From Hymenobacter sp. (lineage in GTDB: Bacteria; Bacteroidota; Bacteroidia; Cytophagales; Hymenobacteraceae), in contig JAQBNT010000058.1 of assembly GCA_028288445.1 (NCBI GenBank), forward strand, positions 1 through 54,794: 54,794 nucleotides of DNA, written 5' to 3'. Positions 1 to 8,688 of this stretch are shown one piece after another; the stretch's first letter is position 1; every line of letters begins with the position of its first letter. A model generated the notes under the pieces. It was not told the DNA's origin and searched no databases. It saw only the letters and a list, made by a program, of their open reading frames with translations. The position numbers and the translations under genes are program-made.

Positions 1-599
1 TCGTTGGCGAGGCCGTAGGGGCGGTTGTCGTAGTTCTGGCCGCGCTCGTTTTTCACTGTCGAGCGCTGAATCTCGAACTTCTTCTGGCTCACGGCGTCCA
101 GCAGGAAACCCATGCGGTCGGCTTCCAGCCACAGGCCGGTTTCGAGCTGGTTGCTGGGCAGCGTCTCGAAGTAGTTGGTGCGGTCCTGGTTGGTGCTGCC
201 GTTGAGGTTGCCGCCGGCGGCCGTCACTAGCTTGAAGTGCTGCTGGTCGCCCACGTGGTCGGAGCCCTGGAACATCATGTGCTCAAAGAAGTGCGCGAAG
301 CCCGACTTGCCAATCTGCTCGCGGGCCGAGCCGACGTGGTAGGTAACATCGACGTGCACCAGCGGGTCGGAATGGTCTTCGCTCACGATGAGCGTGAGGC
401 CGTTGGGCAGCACGTATTTCTCGTAAGGAATGACGAGCTGGCCGGGCTGCTTGGTCACTTTTTCCACGAGGCGGGTGCCGCCGGGCGTGGTGGCCAGGGC
501 CGTTTTGGTAGCGGGCGCTTTGGCCGCCGGTTTTTGCTGGGCAAAGCTGACGGTAGTCATCAGCGCCAAGCCCAGAGTGGACAGGAAACGAAGGTTCAT
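1..599 (-). CDS. M16 (pitrilysin/insulinase) zinc peptidase, N-terminal part
   Basis: N-terminal 199 codons of a secreted or periplasmic M16 metallopeptidase; the gene runs off the left edge. The start is the ATG at 597-599, followed by a signal peptide (MNLRFLSTLGLALMTTVSFA) and an Ala/Lys/Pro-rich linker. The inverted zinc motif HFFEH is at about residues 103-107, where Glu would be the catalytic base and the two His the zinc ligands. Downstream, a stretch rich in N, G and T (NGSTNQDRTNYFETLP) is the usual M16 substrate-strand region. The third zinc ligand should lie beyond the edge. It sits 92 bp downstream of pheT on the same strand. Family assignment is secure; the substrate is unknown, and full-length family members are usually 400-950 residues. 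Confidence 0.9.
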   Translation of the reverse strand, partial: MNLRFLSTLGLALMTTVSFAQQKPAAKAPATKTALATTPGGTRLVEKVTKQPGQLVIPYEKYVLPNGLTLIVSEDHSDPLVHVDVTYHVGSAREQIGKSGFAHFFEHMMFQGSDHVGDQQHFKLVTAAGGNLNGSTNQDRTNYFETLPSNQLETGLWLEADRMGFLLDAVSQKKFEIQRSTVKNERGQNYDNRPYGLAN

Positions 600-691
600 T
601 TTGCGGAAAAAGTGGGTGAGAATAGAAACAAAGAGGCCAGCAATGCTGCGCAGTTGCACACCATTGCCGGCCGAAAGGTAAGTTGGCTGAG

Positions 692-3127
692 TTACTTCCG
701 AATCAGCGCGCCCGCCTGCTTCTCAAACTGCTGAATCAATTTCTGCATCACCTGGTCGATGGCCTGCTCGCTGAGTGTCTGGCTGAAATCCTGCAGGGTG
801 AAGCTCACCGAGTAGGATTTCTTGCCCGCGCCCAGGTTCTCGCCGGCGTACACGTCGAACACGTTGATGCTTTGCAGCAGCTTCTTTTCGGTGCGCCGGG
901 CAATCTGCTGGAGCTGGTCGAACGTCACGGCCGAGTCCACCACGATGCTCAGGTCGCGGCGCACTTCCGGGAATTTCGACAGCTCGCGGGCCACCAGCGT
1001 GGGCTTGTATTTCTTGCTCAGCGCGTCCCAATCCAGCTCGGCGTACCACACCGGCTGCGTCACGTCCAGCCGCTTCAGCACCGAAGCCGCTACCGCGCCC
1101 AGCTGCGCCACCGGCTGGTTGTGCACCAGCAGCGCGAGGCCGCCGGCCAGGTATTCGTGCTGCACCGGCTGCGACACCGCCCCGCCAAAGCCCAGCGCCG
1201 CCAGCACCTGCTGCACCGCCCCGGCCAGGTCGTGAAACGCAGCCTTTTCCGACTTGTGCTGCCAGGTTTCGCCGTCGGCGTTGCCAGTCAGGTAAATCAC
1301 CAGCTTGTTCTTTTCCTGGTACTTGCCATTCTCGTTTTGCGAGTAGGTTTTGCCGAACTCGTACAGCTTCAAATCGCGCTGGCGGCGGTTGATGTTGTGC
1401 CGGATAATCTCCAGGCCCGAATGCAGCAGCGTGGGCCGCAGCACATTCAAGTCAACGCTGTTGTAGTTCAGGATGCGAACCAGCGCATCATTCGCCTCGC
1501 CCTCTTTCTCGAAGTACAGCGAGTTGGTAAGCGAGTTGGTCAGAATCTCTGAATAGCCCTGGCCGCTGAGCAGCGAAGCGATTTTCACGCGAGTTACCTC
1601 GGGGTCAGGGTTCGGGAATTTGGCCAGGAACGAAGCCGAATTGTTCGGCCGCAGGGCCACGTTGTTGTAGCCGTAAATGCGCAGGATTTCCTCAATCACG
1701 TCGGCCTCGCGGGTCACGTCCACTTTGTGGGGCGGCACGGTCAGCGTCCAAGTGTCCTGGTCGCCGGCGTCGGGGGTTGAGTCGGTGATTTCGATGTCCA
1801 AATCCGTCAGAATCTGGCGGATGCGTTCAGGCGCGATGTACTGGCCCACCAGCCGCTCTACGCGGGGCAGGCGCAGGCGCACGGTGGCGGGCTGCACAGG
1901 CACGGGGTACTCGTCCACGATGGGCGCGGCCACAGTCGCGCCCGCCACTTCCTGCAACAGCAGCGCCGCCCGCTGCAAGCCCACCAGCACCATGTTGGGG
2001 TCGGTGCCGCGCTCGAAGCGGAACGAAGCATCGGTTTTCAATTTATGTTCTTGGGAAGTGCGCCGAACATCGCTAGGATTGAAGTAAGCGCTTTCCAAGA
2101 AGATGCGCGTGGTGGTTTGCGTTACGCCTGAATCCTGGCCGCCAAATACCCCAGCTAATGCGAGAGGTTTCTGATTACCGTCAGTAATGACTAAATCGCC
2201 ATAGTGCAATTCCCGCTCAATACCGTCCAGAGTCACAAGCTTATCCCATTCATATGCGAACTTCACTTGAATATGATTGCCAGTAATTTTATCAGCGTCG
2301 AAGGCATGCAGCGGCTGGCCCAACTCGTGCAGCACGAAGTTGGTCACGTCCACCACGTTATTAATAGGAGAGAGGCCAATGCTGCGCAAACGTCGCTGCA
2401 ACCATTCCGGCGACGGGCCAACACTCACGTTTTCCATCAGTAGACCAGCGTAACGGGGGCAAGCTGAATTTTGCTCAATTGTCACCTGAATGTTATTCGC
2501 CGCCGAAGCAGGAGCCGCGAAGCCGCTCACATCGGGCAGGTGGCAGGGCTGGCGCAGCAGGGCGCGCAGCTCGCGGGCCACGCCGTAGTGCGAGGCGGCG
2601 TCGGCCCGGTTGGGCGTGAGGCCGATTTCATACACCGTATCCGAGCCCAGGCCGAAATAATCGGCGGCGGGCGTGCCGTTAGGCAACTCGGTATCGAGCA
2701 CCATGATGCCGGCGTGCGACTGGCCCAGGCCGATTTCGTCCTCGGCGCAAATCATGCCCTCCGAGGCCGCGCCGCGAATCTTGCTTTTCTTGATTTTGAA
2801 CGGCTCGCCCTGCGCGGGGTAGAGCATCGCCCCTTCAAGGGCCACCACCACGCGCTGGCCGGCGGCCACGTTGGGGGCGCCGCACACGATTTGGCGCGGG
2901 GTGCCGTCGCCCACGTCCACGGTGGTCAGGCTGAGCTTGTCGGCATCGGGGTGCGGCTCACGGGTGAGCACGGTGCCCAGTACTACGCCGCGCAGCCCGC
3001 CGGGAATGCTTTCCAGCTCCTCGGCGCTCTCCACTTCCAGCCCCGAGCCGGTGAGCAATGCGCCAATCTCGGCGGCAGGTTTGTCGGTAGGAATGAGGGT
3101 TTTAAGCCAGTCGAGAGAAATACGCAT
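692..3127 (-). CDS. pheT: Phenylalanine--tRNA ligase beta subunit
   Basis: 811-residue beta subunit of the alpha2-beta2 phenylalanyl-tRNA synthetase, which charges tRNA-Phe in the cytoplasm. Domain order matches the long bacterial form: an N-terminal core, an OB-fold tRNA-binding domain (about residues 40-150), B3/B4 editing domain (about 215-385), B5 (about 410-480), a core catalytic-like domain, and a C-terminal ferredoxin-fold anticodon-binding domain (about 715-810, beginning ELSKFPEVRRDLSIVV). Length is typical. The ATG at 3127 opens MRISLDWLKTLIP, the normal PheT start. pheS is not in the window, so the two subunits are not adjacent here, as is common in Bacteroidota. A TACCTTTG element lies about 50 bp upstream. 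Confidence 0.98.
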   Translation of the reverse strand: MRISLDWLKTLIPTDKPAAEIGALLTGSGLEVESAEELESIPGGLRGVVLGTVLTREPHPDADKLSLTTVDVGDGTPRQIVCGAPNVAAGQRVVVALEGAMLYPAQGEPFKIKKSKIRGAASEGMICAEDEIGLGQSHAGIMVLDTELPNGTPAADYFGLGSDTVYEIGLTPNRADAASHYGVARELRALLRQPCHLPDVSGFAAPASAANNIQVTIEQNSACPRYAGLLMENVSVGPSPEWLQRRLRSIGLSPINNVVDVTNFVLHELGQPLHAFDADKITGNHIQVKFAYEWDKLVTLDGIERELHYGDLVITDGNQKPLALAGVFGGQDSGVTQTTTRIFLESAYFNPSDVRRTSQEHKLKTDASFRFERGTDPNMVLVGLQRAALLLQEVAGATVAAPIVDEYPVPVQPATVRLRLPRVERLVGQYIAPERIRQILTDLDIEITDSTPDAGDQDTWTLTVPPHKVDVTREADVIEEILRIYGYNNVALRPNNSASFLAKFPNPDPEVTRVKIASLLSGQGYSEILTNSLTNSLYFEKEGEANDALVRILNYNSVDLNVLRPTLLHSGLEIIRHNINRRQRDLKLYEFGKTYSQNENGKYQEKNKLVIYLTGNADGETWQHKSEKAAFHDLAGAVQQVLAALGFGGAVSQPVQHEYLAGGLALLVHNQPVAQLGAVAASVLKRLDVTQPVWYAELDWDALSKKYKPTLVARELSKFPEVRRDLSIVVDSAVTFDQLQQIARRTEKKLLQSINVFDVYAGENLGAGKKSYSVSFTLQDFSQTLSEQAIDQVMQKLIQQFEKQAGALIRK

Positions 3128-3177
3128 TGGGAGTTGTTCGTTATTCGTTGTCCATTGTCAGGCCACGGACGATGGGG

Positions 3178-3185
3178 CAAAGGTA
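3178..3185 (-). promoter_or_regulatory. Probable -7 promoter element of pheT
   Basis: On the minus strand this reads TACCTTTG, an exact match to the Bacteroidota -7 consensus TAnnTTTG, about 50 bp before the pheT start. No convincing -33 TTTG is found at the usual 17-20 bp spacing, so the assignment rests on the -7 box alone. Confidence 0.45.
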
Positions 3186-3261
3186 CGGCGGGGCAAAATG
3201 ACTGAATTGGAGGGTGCTGGCATATATTTGCTTAAGGCCGGTTTGAGCGTCACAACTCTAC

Positions 3262-3365
3262 AGAACGTCATGCAGAGCGCAGCGAAGCATCTTGCTTGAG
3301 GCACTAATCAATATTGATAGCAACGAAGCGGTAAAGATGCTTCGCTGCGCTCTGCATGACGTTCT
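3262..3365. repeat. Long intergenic inverted repeat, family A copy 1
   Basis: Two almost perfect arms, AGAACGTCATGCAGAGCGCA onward and its reverse complement, enclose an AT-richer centre with a small internal dyad. It lies between the divergent pheT and molybdoenzyme genes. Its sequence recurs at nine other places in this window. Short spurious reading frames across it (LRCALHDV, MQSAAKHL) are by-products of the repeat. Confidence 0.93.
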
Positions 3366-3410
3366 TCCCTGCGGCCCCTCTTTTCCACCAAGCACCAAAC
3401 ACTTTCCCTC

Positions 3411-4058
3411 ATGCCCTTCATCAACAAAGGCTTCCACGCCAAGCGGCCCACCGATGGCGCTCACAAGCTGCCGCCCGGCCAGTATGAAACGGAGGATTTT
3501 CCGGTGCTCACTGCCGGCCCCACGCCCCGCATTCCGCTGGTCAACTGGGAGTTCCGGCTCGAAGGGCTGGTGGAAAATCCGGCACAATGGAGCTGGAACG
3601 AGTTCAACGCCCTGCCGATGCAGTCATTCAACCCCGACATTCACTGCGTCACGAAGTGGTCGAAGTTCGATACCAAATGGCGCGGCGTGAGCCTGGACAC
3701 CTTGCTAGAACATGTGCAGTTAAAGCCCGAAGCGCGGTTTGTAATGGCCTTTTCCTACGGCGGCTACACCACCAACCTGCCACTGGCCGATTTGCGCAAT
3801 GGTCGGGCATTTATTGGGTTAGAATATGAGGGCAAGCCGCTGGCCGCCGAGCACGGCGGCCCCGCCCGGCTGGTGGTGCCGCACCTCTACTTCTGGAAAA
3901 GCGCCAAGTGGGTGCAGGGCCTGCGCTTCATGGCCGAAAACGAGCCCGGGTTCTGGGAAGACAATGGCTACAGCATGCGCGGCGACCCCTGGAAGGAGGA
4001 GCGCTACCGCAGCGACGACGCGGACGCGCCCACCGATTCCGCCAGCTTCCGCCTGTGA
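3411..4058 (+). CDS. Sulfite-oxidase-like molybdopterin-dependent oxidoreductase
   Basis: 215-residue soluble protein of the oxidoreductase molybdopterin-binding family (YuiH/sulfite-oxidase-like). The probable molybdenum-ligand cysteine is C79 in the conserved stretch NPDIHCVTKWSKF. The later YGGYTTNLPL and HGGPARLVVPHLYFWKSAKW motifs are typical of the fold, and the C-terminal GDPWKEERY motif matches standalone family members. It has no signal peptide and no dimerisation domain, so it is the short cytoplasmic type rather than a full sulfite oxidase; the substrate is unknown. Its stop overlaps the GTG start of the flavoprotein downstream (GTGA), so the two are translationally coupled and probably form an electron-transfer pair. 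Confidence 0.9.
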   Translation: MPFINKGFHAKRPTDGAHKLPPGQYETEDFPVLTAGPTPRIPLVNWEFRLEGLVENPAQWSWNEFNALPMQSFNPDIHCVTKWSKFDTKWRGVSLDTLLEHVQLKPEARFVMAFSYGGYTTNLPLADLRNGRAFIGLEYEGKPLAAEHGGPARLVVPHLYFWKSAKWVQGLRFMAENEPGFWEDNGYSMRGDPWKEERYRSDDADAPTDSASFRL

Positions 4059-4795
4059 GCCGGCTTCTCGACTGGCAGCTGGCCACCGTGGCGGCCATCC
4101 GGCCCGAAACGCCCCGCGTGCACACCTTCACGCTCCGCTTGCCGCAGTGGACGCCCCACCGCGCCGGCCAGCACTACGACCTGCGCCTCACCGCCCCCGA
4201 TGGCTACCAGGCCGAGCGCAGCTATTCCATCGCCTCGCCCCCGGCGCAAACCGGCGAAATCGAGTTGACCGTGGAGCTGATTGCCGACGGCGAAGTCTCC
4301 GGCTACCTCTTCGAGGGCGTGGCTGTGGGCGAACAGCTCGAGGTGCGCGGCCCCATTGGCGGCTACTTCGTGTGGCCCGCCCGCTCGCCCGAAGCGCCGC
4401 TGCTGCTCGTGGCTGGCGGCTCGGGCGTGGTGCCGCTCATGGCCATGCTGCGCCACCGGCAGCGCGCCGGCCTTCGCAATCCGGCCGTGCTGCTGTTCAG
4501 CATTCGCACGCCGGAGGAGGTTATCTATCAGCAAGAATTAGAAGCGCTGGCTGCTGCTGATTCGTCTTTTATCTTGCTGCTCAGCTATACCCGCCAGGCC
4601 CCCGCCGGCTGGGCCGGCTACCAGCGCCGCCTCGATGCCGCCATGCTGGCTGAGGCCGTCGCTCATCTGCCCGGCCCGCCGCAATGCTACGTGTGCGGCC
4701 CCACGGGCCTGGTCGAAAGGGCGGCTACATTGCTGCAAGCCCAGGGCCTGCCCGATGAAGCTATTCGGACCGAGCGGTTTGGGCCAACGGGGTAG
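4055..4795 (+). CDS. Ferredoxin-NADP reductase-like FAD/NAD(P)-binding protein
   Basis: 246-residue flavoprotein reductase. The start is GTG at 4055, which overlaps the stop of the preceding gene by four bases and gives MSRLLDWQLATV. The longer frame upstream reads through the previous gene and is unlikely. FAD-binding RSYS is at residues 55-58 after an antiparallel barrel. The NAD(P)-binding GGSGVVPL is at 121-128 and a terminal CGPTGLVE motif near 215. There is no 2Fe-2S domain, so electrons must pass directly to a partner, plausibly the molybdoenzyme encoded immediately upstream. The same two-gene pairing is known from actinobacteria and proteobacteria. The physiological reaction is not deducible from sequence. 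Confidence 0.88.
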   Translation: MSRLLDWQLATVAAIRPETPRVHTFTLRLPQWTPHRAGQHYDLRLTAPDGYQAERSYSIASPPAQTGEIELTVELIADGEVSGYLFEGVAVGEQLEVRGPIGGYFVWPARSPEAPLLLVAGGSGVVPLMAMLRHRQRAGLRNPAVLLFSIRTPEEVIYQQELEALAAADSSFILLLSYTRQAPAGWAGYQRRLDAAMLAEAVAHLPGPPQCYVCGPTGLVERAATLLQAQGLPDEAIRTERFGPTG

Positions 4796-4811
4796 GGGAT
4801 GCCCCCGCACC

Positions 4812-5423
4812 CTACTCGTGAAACGACTTCTCGCCGGCCGGGATAGCGACTTGCAGCCGGTTTTCGGCCGGCGGCACCGGGCAGCTGTACTCGTTATTGT
4901 AAGCGCAATACGGGTTGTAGGCGCGGTTGAAATCGAGCGCAATTTCCGTTTCGTTCAGCCTCGGGATGGGTGCGTCAAGGTAGCGGCCGCCGCCATAGGT
5001 GTCGTGGCCGTTGGTGAGGTCGGTGAAGGGAATAAATAGCGTGGAATCGCGGCCGTTGGCTTTCAAATAAACGCGCAATTGCTGCGGTGAATCATTGATT
5101 TGAAATTTTACCAAACCCCAATTCAGGTATTTCTCAGCTTTATTATCGCTCATTTGAATAAGCGTGGTATCGGGATTTTCGGTGCGCGAAATATCGGCGT
5201 GCGGCACGAAAGCTAAATCGCCGGGATAATACTTCAGGCTGTCAAATTGCGCCTTTTGCGCGGCGGCAATGGGTGATTCTTCCGACTGTCGGAAGTCGCG
5301 GTTTTTCTCGCTACGGAATTTATTTAATTGCGCTAAATAGACGCTGTTATTTGGCTTTGCATCATTTAGCGAATACAGAATTATGCCGATGATGGCGGCG
5401 GCCAGCGCAATTTTCTTAATCAT
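4812..5423 (-). CDS. DUF1684 domain-containing exported protein
   Basis: 203-residue protein with an N-terminal hydrophobic anchor or signal (IALAAAIIGIILYSL). The hallmark C-terminal DUF1684 segment is present: DFNRAYNPYCAYNNEYSCP, then PPAENRLQVAIPAGEK. The PYCAY...CP cysteines are family-conserved. The biochemical role is unknown. The gene is convergent with the flavoprotein gene (16 bp apart). Codon use is clearly more AT-rich than its neighbours (many AAA, AAT, TTT, TTA codons), which suggests either weak expression or recent acquisition. An inverted repeat lies between it and radC. Confidence 0.85.
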   Translation of the reverse strand: MIKKIALAAAIIGIILYSLNDAKPNNSVYLAQLNKFRSEKNRDFRQSEESPIAAAQKAQFDSLKYYPGDLAFVPHADISRTENPDTTLIQMSDNKAEKYLNWGLVKFQINDSPQQLRVYLKANGRDSTLFIPFTDLTNGHDTYGGGRYLDAPIPRLNETEIALDFNRAYNPYCAYNNEYSCPVPPAENRLQVAIPAGEKSFHE

Positions 5424-5445
5424 TAATTACAAAATTAAAAAGGGT

Positions 5446-5543
5446 TGTCATGCTGAACGTAGTGAAGCATTTGAATTATGTTATTAACATCATCAAATCG
5501 TTCAGCTACTGTAATCAGATGCTTCCCTACGTTCAGCATGACA
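5446..5543. repeat. Long intergenic inverted repeat, family A copy 2 (diverged)
   Basis: Arms TGTCATGCTGAACGTAGTGA... and ...CCCTACGTTCAGCATGACA pair over about 25 bp. Both arms carry the same change relative to the common sequence (GAACGTAG for GAGCGCAG), so the substitutions are compensatory. It lies between radC (ends 5547) and the DUF1684 start. Confidence 0.88.
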
Positions 5544-5546
5544 GAT

Positions 5547-6305
5547 TTATAACATGCCCTCGTCGGCAAAACTGTAGTAGCCCTGGTCGGAATAAATGAG
5601 GTGGTCGAGAATGGGCAAATCCAGGAAATTACCGGCCTCTTTCAGCTTCTTGGTGAGCTGAATGTCGGCGGCGCTGGGGTTGCGGTTGCCGCTGGGGTGG
5701 TTGTGTACCAGAATAATGCTGCTGGCCAATTGTTCGAGTGCTTCTTTGAAAATCATCTTAGGGTCGGCCACGGTGCCGGCCACGCCGCCCTGGCTGATGG
5801 CAGTTTTGCGCATCACCACGTTGGCGCGGTTCAGCAGAATTACCCAGAATTCCTCGTGCGGCAGGTCCATCAAATTCGGCCGAATTAAATTGTAGATGTC
5901 GCGCGAGCAGGTAATGGTGGTGCGTGGGGCGGCATCGGCTTCCTTGCGGCGGCGGCCCAGCTCCAGCGCGGCTACTACCGTGATGGCCTTGGCCGGGCCG
6001 ATGCCGGGGTGGCGGCAGAGCTGCTTCACACTTTCGCGGGCTAGGGCATTGAGGTCATTGCCAACGCCTTGCAGCATGAGTTTGCCCACATCTACGGCCG
6101 TGAGCTTGGTGGTGCCCGAGCCGATGAGAATGGCCAACAGCTCAGCATCGGAGAGGGCGGCGCGGCCTTTGGTCATTAGCTTTTCGCGGGGCCGGTCGTC
6201 CTCGGCCCAGCTCTTAATGCCGGTGGCAGTAGGGGCGACGTAGGCCGGGGTCGTACCCGGCAGGGTAGCGGCGTCGGGTTGGGGCAGGTGGTCAGCAGGT
6301 TCCAT
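5547..6305 (-). CDS. radC: RadC family JAMM/MPN protein
   Basis: 252-residue RadC. It has an N-terminal extension of about 30 residues, then IKSWAEDDRPREKLMTKG (the usual RadC start region). A helix-hairpin-helix-like HPGIGPAKA follows at about residue 95. The JAMM metal site has H201 and H203 in HNHPSG plus D214. The name DNA repair protein is historical; the Escherichia coli protein is not proven to act in repair and the biochemical substrate is unknown. Family members in Bacteroidota are often near mobile DNA, but no transposase or integrase is visible here. Start ATG at 6305 is supported by the end of similarity and the AT-rich leader upstream. Confidence 0.95.
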   Translation of the reverse strand: MEPADHLPQPDAATLPGTTPAYVAPTATGIKSWAEDDRPREKLMTKGRAALSDAELLAILIGSGTTKLTAVDVGKLMLQGVGNDLNALARESVKQLCRHPGIGPAKAITVVAALELGRRRKEADAAPRTTITCSRDIYNLIRPNLMDLPHEEFWVILLNRANVVMRKTAISQGGVAGTVADPKMIFKEALEQLASSIILVHNHPSGNRNPSAADIQLTKKLKEAGNFLDLPILDHLIYSDQGYYSFADEGML

Positions 6306-6431
6306 GCGGTGGAGCGGTGGTAGAATGTAAAAAGTGCATTAAATGTAAAGCAAAAGCGGGCCTGGTGCGTTTAAGCCCCGAGGCTGTGGCTGCATCGTGG
6401 CGCGACGGCATAATTCGAAGAGAAGGTCTTT

Positions 6432-7670
6432 ATGCGAAATCCGTTGGTTTTGTGGTTGGTGCTGGCCGTGGTCGTGCTGGCCGAATGGTATGGGTATCAG
6501 GCGGTGCGCACGGTGGTGCAGCATCTTTCGCCCGGGGCGCGGCGGGCGGCGGCCATTGCGTACTGGCTGCTCACGGTGGGCAGCTGGATGATTGCGGGCT
6601 GGGCCGGCTCGACCCGCCAATCGGGTAATATTCAGCTCAAAAGCTACCTCATGAGTCTGCCCGTGCTGCTGCTGGGGGCCAAGCTGATAATGTTCATCCC
6701 GCTGCTGCTGGAAGACGTGACGCGGCTGGGCCGCTGGGCCATGAGCTCGGCCAGCCGCCCGGCGGGCACGGAGGCGGTGGCCATTCCGCGCAGCGAATTT
6801 CTGGCTAAGCTGGCACTGGGCCTCGGGGCCATTCCGTTTTTCGCGCTGCTGTGGGGTATGGTGAAGGGTGGCACCGACTACACCGTGCGCCGCGTGACGC
6901 TACGCTACCCCAACCTGCCGCCGGCCTTCGACGGCTTCAAAGTGCTACAGATTTCGGACCTGCACACCGGCAGCTTTAACTCAACGGAGCCGCTGGAACG
7001 CGCCGTGGCTATGATAAACCGCCAGGGGGCCGACCTGATACTGATGACCGGTGACCTGGTGAACAACCGCGCCACGGAGGTGGAGCCGCACATTCCGGCC
7101 CTTTCCGGCATCAAGTCCGAACTGCCCATTTTCTCCAGCCTCGGCAACCACGACTACGGCGACTACGTGGCCTGGGAAAGCCCCGCTGAGAAGCGCGCCA
7201 ACCTGGAGCGCCTGATGCAGAACCACGCCAAAATGGGCTGGACGCTGCTCAACGACACCAGCCACACCATCACGCGCGGCCCCGACAAAATTTCGGTGCT
7301 CGGCGTGCAGAACTGGAGCAGCCACGCCAACTTCCCCAAGCACGGCAACCTGGCCCAGGCCCACGCCGCCAGCGGCGACGCACCCTTCAAAATTCTGCTC
7401 TCGCACGACCCCTCGCACTGGGAGGCGCAGGTGCTCAATTACCCCGATATCGACCTCACTCTGAGCGGCCACACCCACGGCATGCAGTTCGGCGTCAACC
7501 TGCCATTCATGAAATGGAGCCCCGTGAAATACGTGTATAAGCAGTGGGCCGGCCTGTACGAGCAGGGCCGTCAGAAGCTGTACGTGAACGTGGGATTGGG
7601 CTTTTTGGGCTATCCGGGGCGGGTGGGTTTCCTGCCGGAAATCACGGTGTTTGAATTGCGCCGCGCTTAG
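6432..7670 (+). CDS. Membrane-anchored calcineurin-like metallophosphoesterase
   Basis: 412-residue YkuE/YaeI-type phosphoesterase. Four hydrophobic segments occupy about residues 5-25, 36-57, 73-98 and 117-140. The catalytic domain follows with all metal-binding motifs: SDLHTG (about 175), GDLVNN (about 206), GNHDYG (about 235), SHDP (about 324) and SGHTHG (about 345). Relatives hydrolyse phosphodiester or pyrophosphate bonds, some on UDP-diacylglucosamine-type lipids, but the substrate cannot be read from sequence. The gene stands alone, divergent from radC across 126 bp. Confidence 0.92.
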   Translation: MRNPLVLWLVLAVVVLAEWYGYQAVRTVVQHLSPGARRAAAIAYWLLTVGSWMIAGWAGSTRQSGNIQLKSYLMSLPVLLLGAKLIMFIPLLLEDVTRLGRWAMSSASRPAGTEAVAIPRSEFLAKLALGLGAIPFFALLWGMVKGGTDYTVRRVTLRYPNLPPAFDGFKVLQISDLHTGSFNSTEPLERAVAMINRQGADLILMTGDLVNNRATEVEPHIPALSGIKSELPIFSSLGNHDYGDYVAWESPAEKRANLERLMQNHAKMGWTLLNDTSHTITRGPDKISVLGVQNWSSHANFPKHGNLAQAHAASGDAPFKILLSHDPSHWEAQVLNYPDIDLTLSGHTHGMQFGVNLPFMKWSPVKYVYKQWAGLYEQGRQKLYVNVGLGFLGYPGRVGFLPEITVFELRRA

Positions 7671-7690
7671 TGGCCACCTGAACCTAAAAG

Positions 7691-7796
7691 GACGCCATGC
7701 TGAGCGCAGCCGAAGCATCTCTGCCGCACAAGTAATCCAATCGTCAGGATTTACTCTCGCGGTAGAGGTACTTCGGCTGCGCTTAGCATGACCGTC
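7691..7796. repeat. Long intergenic inverted repeat, family A copy 3
   Basis: Arms CATGCTGAGCGCAGCCGAAG and CTTCGGCTGCGCTTAGCATG enclose a centre with its own dyad (AGTAATCC...GGATTTACT). It lies 20 bp after the phosphoesterase stop, where it could also act as a 3' end structure. Confidence 0.92.
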
Positions 7797-7899
7797 TTTT
7801 TTACAGCGAATTAAAGCCGAGGTAACATCCACGCCGTCATTGCCGTAAAGCGCCCCCAAACCATTTTCGGTTTGCTTTTCAACTCCTCTTTCTGAATTT

Positions 7900-8571
7900 A
7901 TGAAAAATTCCCTGTTGATTCTCGCCGGCGCTGCCGCTCTGTCTTTGGCCTCCTGCTCGCAGGAAAAAACCACCGAGGTGACCACCGTGCCCGCCGACGG
8001 CACTACTACCACGACGACCACCACGACCTCTGCGCCGCTGACGGATGCCCAGATTGAGGCCCGCGCCCAGCAAATCGCCGATAAAATGGTGGCCAACATG
8101 AAAATCACGGACGAGGCCACGAAAGCCAAAATCCGCACCGTGTACGTGAACCGCTACAGGAACCTGAACGAGTTGCGCACCAAATACACCACCGACACCA
8201 CTGGCATGGCCGCCGCCATGCGCGCCGCCAACACGGCCGAAGACCAGGCGTTCAAATCGGTTTTCACCGACCCCACCCAGTACCAGGCCTACGAGTCGAG
8301 CCGCTCGACCTACGACGACAGCAATTATTCGTCCGACAATTCATCGGCCACCTCGATGAGCGACACCACATCTAGCTCGGCGGCCCCGGCCTCGTCGATG
8401 ACTACCACGGAAAGCACTACCACCACTACCACTGACAATAGCACGGGCAGCGGTGTTGGCACAGACGTGTCGAAAATGAAGGCCAAAGCCGAGGATGGCA
8501 GCAAAATTAAGGTGAAGGAAAACGGCAAGGTGAAAACCAAAGATGCCGACGGCACCAAAACCAAAAACTAA
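7900..8571 (+). CDS. Putative lipoprotein with Ser/Thr/Asp-rich and Lys-rich tail
   Basis: 223 residues. The lipobox LASC places the lipidated Cys at about residue 19, so the protein should be membrane-anchored. A Thr-rich stretch (TTTTTTTTTS) follows. Next comes a helical segment of about 80 residues (AQQIADKMVANMKITDEATK onward) resembling helical domains seen in other Cytophagales secreted proteins. A Ser/Thr/Asp-rich linker leads to a basic repeat with alternating K (KMKAKAEDG, KIKVKENG, KVKTKDADG, TKTKN). No known catalytic motif. A strong terminator follows. Function unknown; it could be a cell-wall or DNA/phosphate-binding surface protein, which is speculation. Confidence 0.8.
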   Translation: MKNSLLILAGAAALSLASCSQEKTTEVTTVPADGTTTTTTTTTSAPLTDAQIEARAQQIADKMVANMKITDEATKAKIRTVYVNRYRNLNELRTKYTTDTTGMAAAMRAANTAEDQAFKSVFTDPTQYQAYESSRSTYDDSNYSSDNSSATSMSDTTSSSAAPASSMTTTESTTTTTTDNSTGSGVGTDVSKMKAKAEDGSKIKVKENGKVKTKDADGTKTKN

Positions 8572-8606
8572 GGGTTTGGTCGATGCAATCGGCCAAATCA
8601 TCGCTG

Positions 8607-8641
8607 AAAAGCCCGCACCTGCAACGGTGCGGGCTTTTTTT
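8607..8641 (+). terminator. Rho-independent terminator
   Basis: GC-rich stem AAGCCCGCACC / GGTGCGGGCTT with a 6-base loop and a run of T, 36 bp after the lipoprotein stop. Confidence 0.93.
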
Positions 8642-8688
8642 GGCTCGTTGGGTTGCTACTTTGTGGTAGTGTTGCGTTTTAAGGATTA

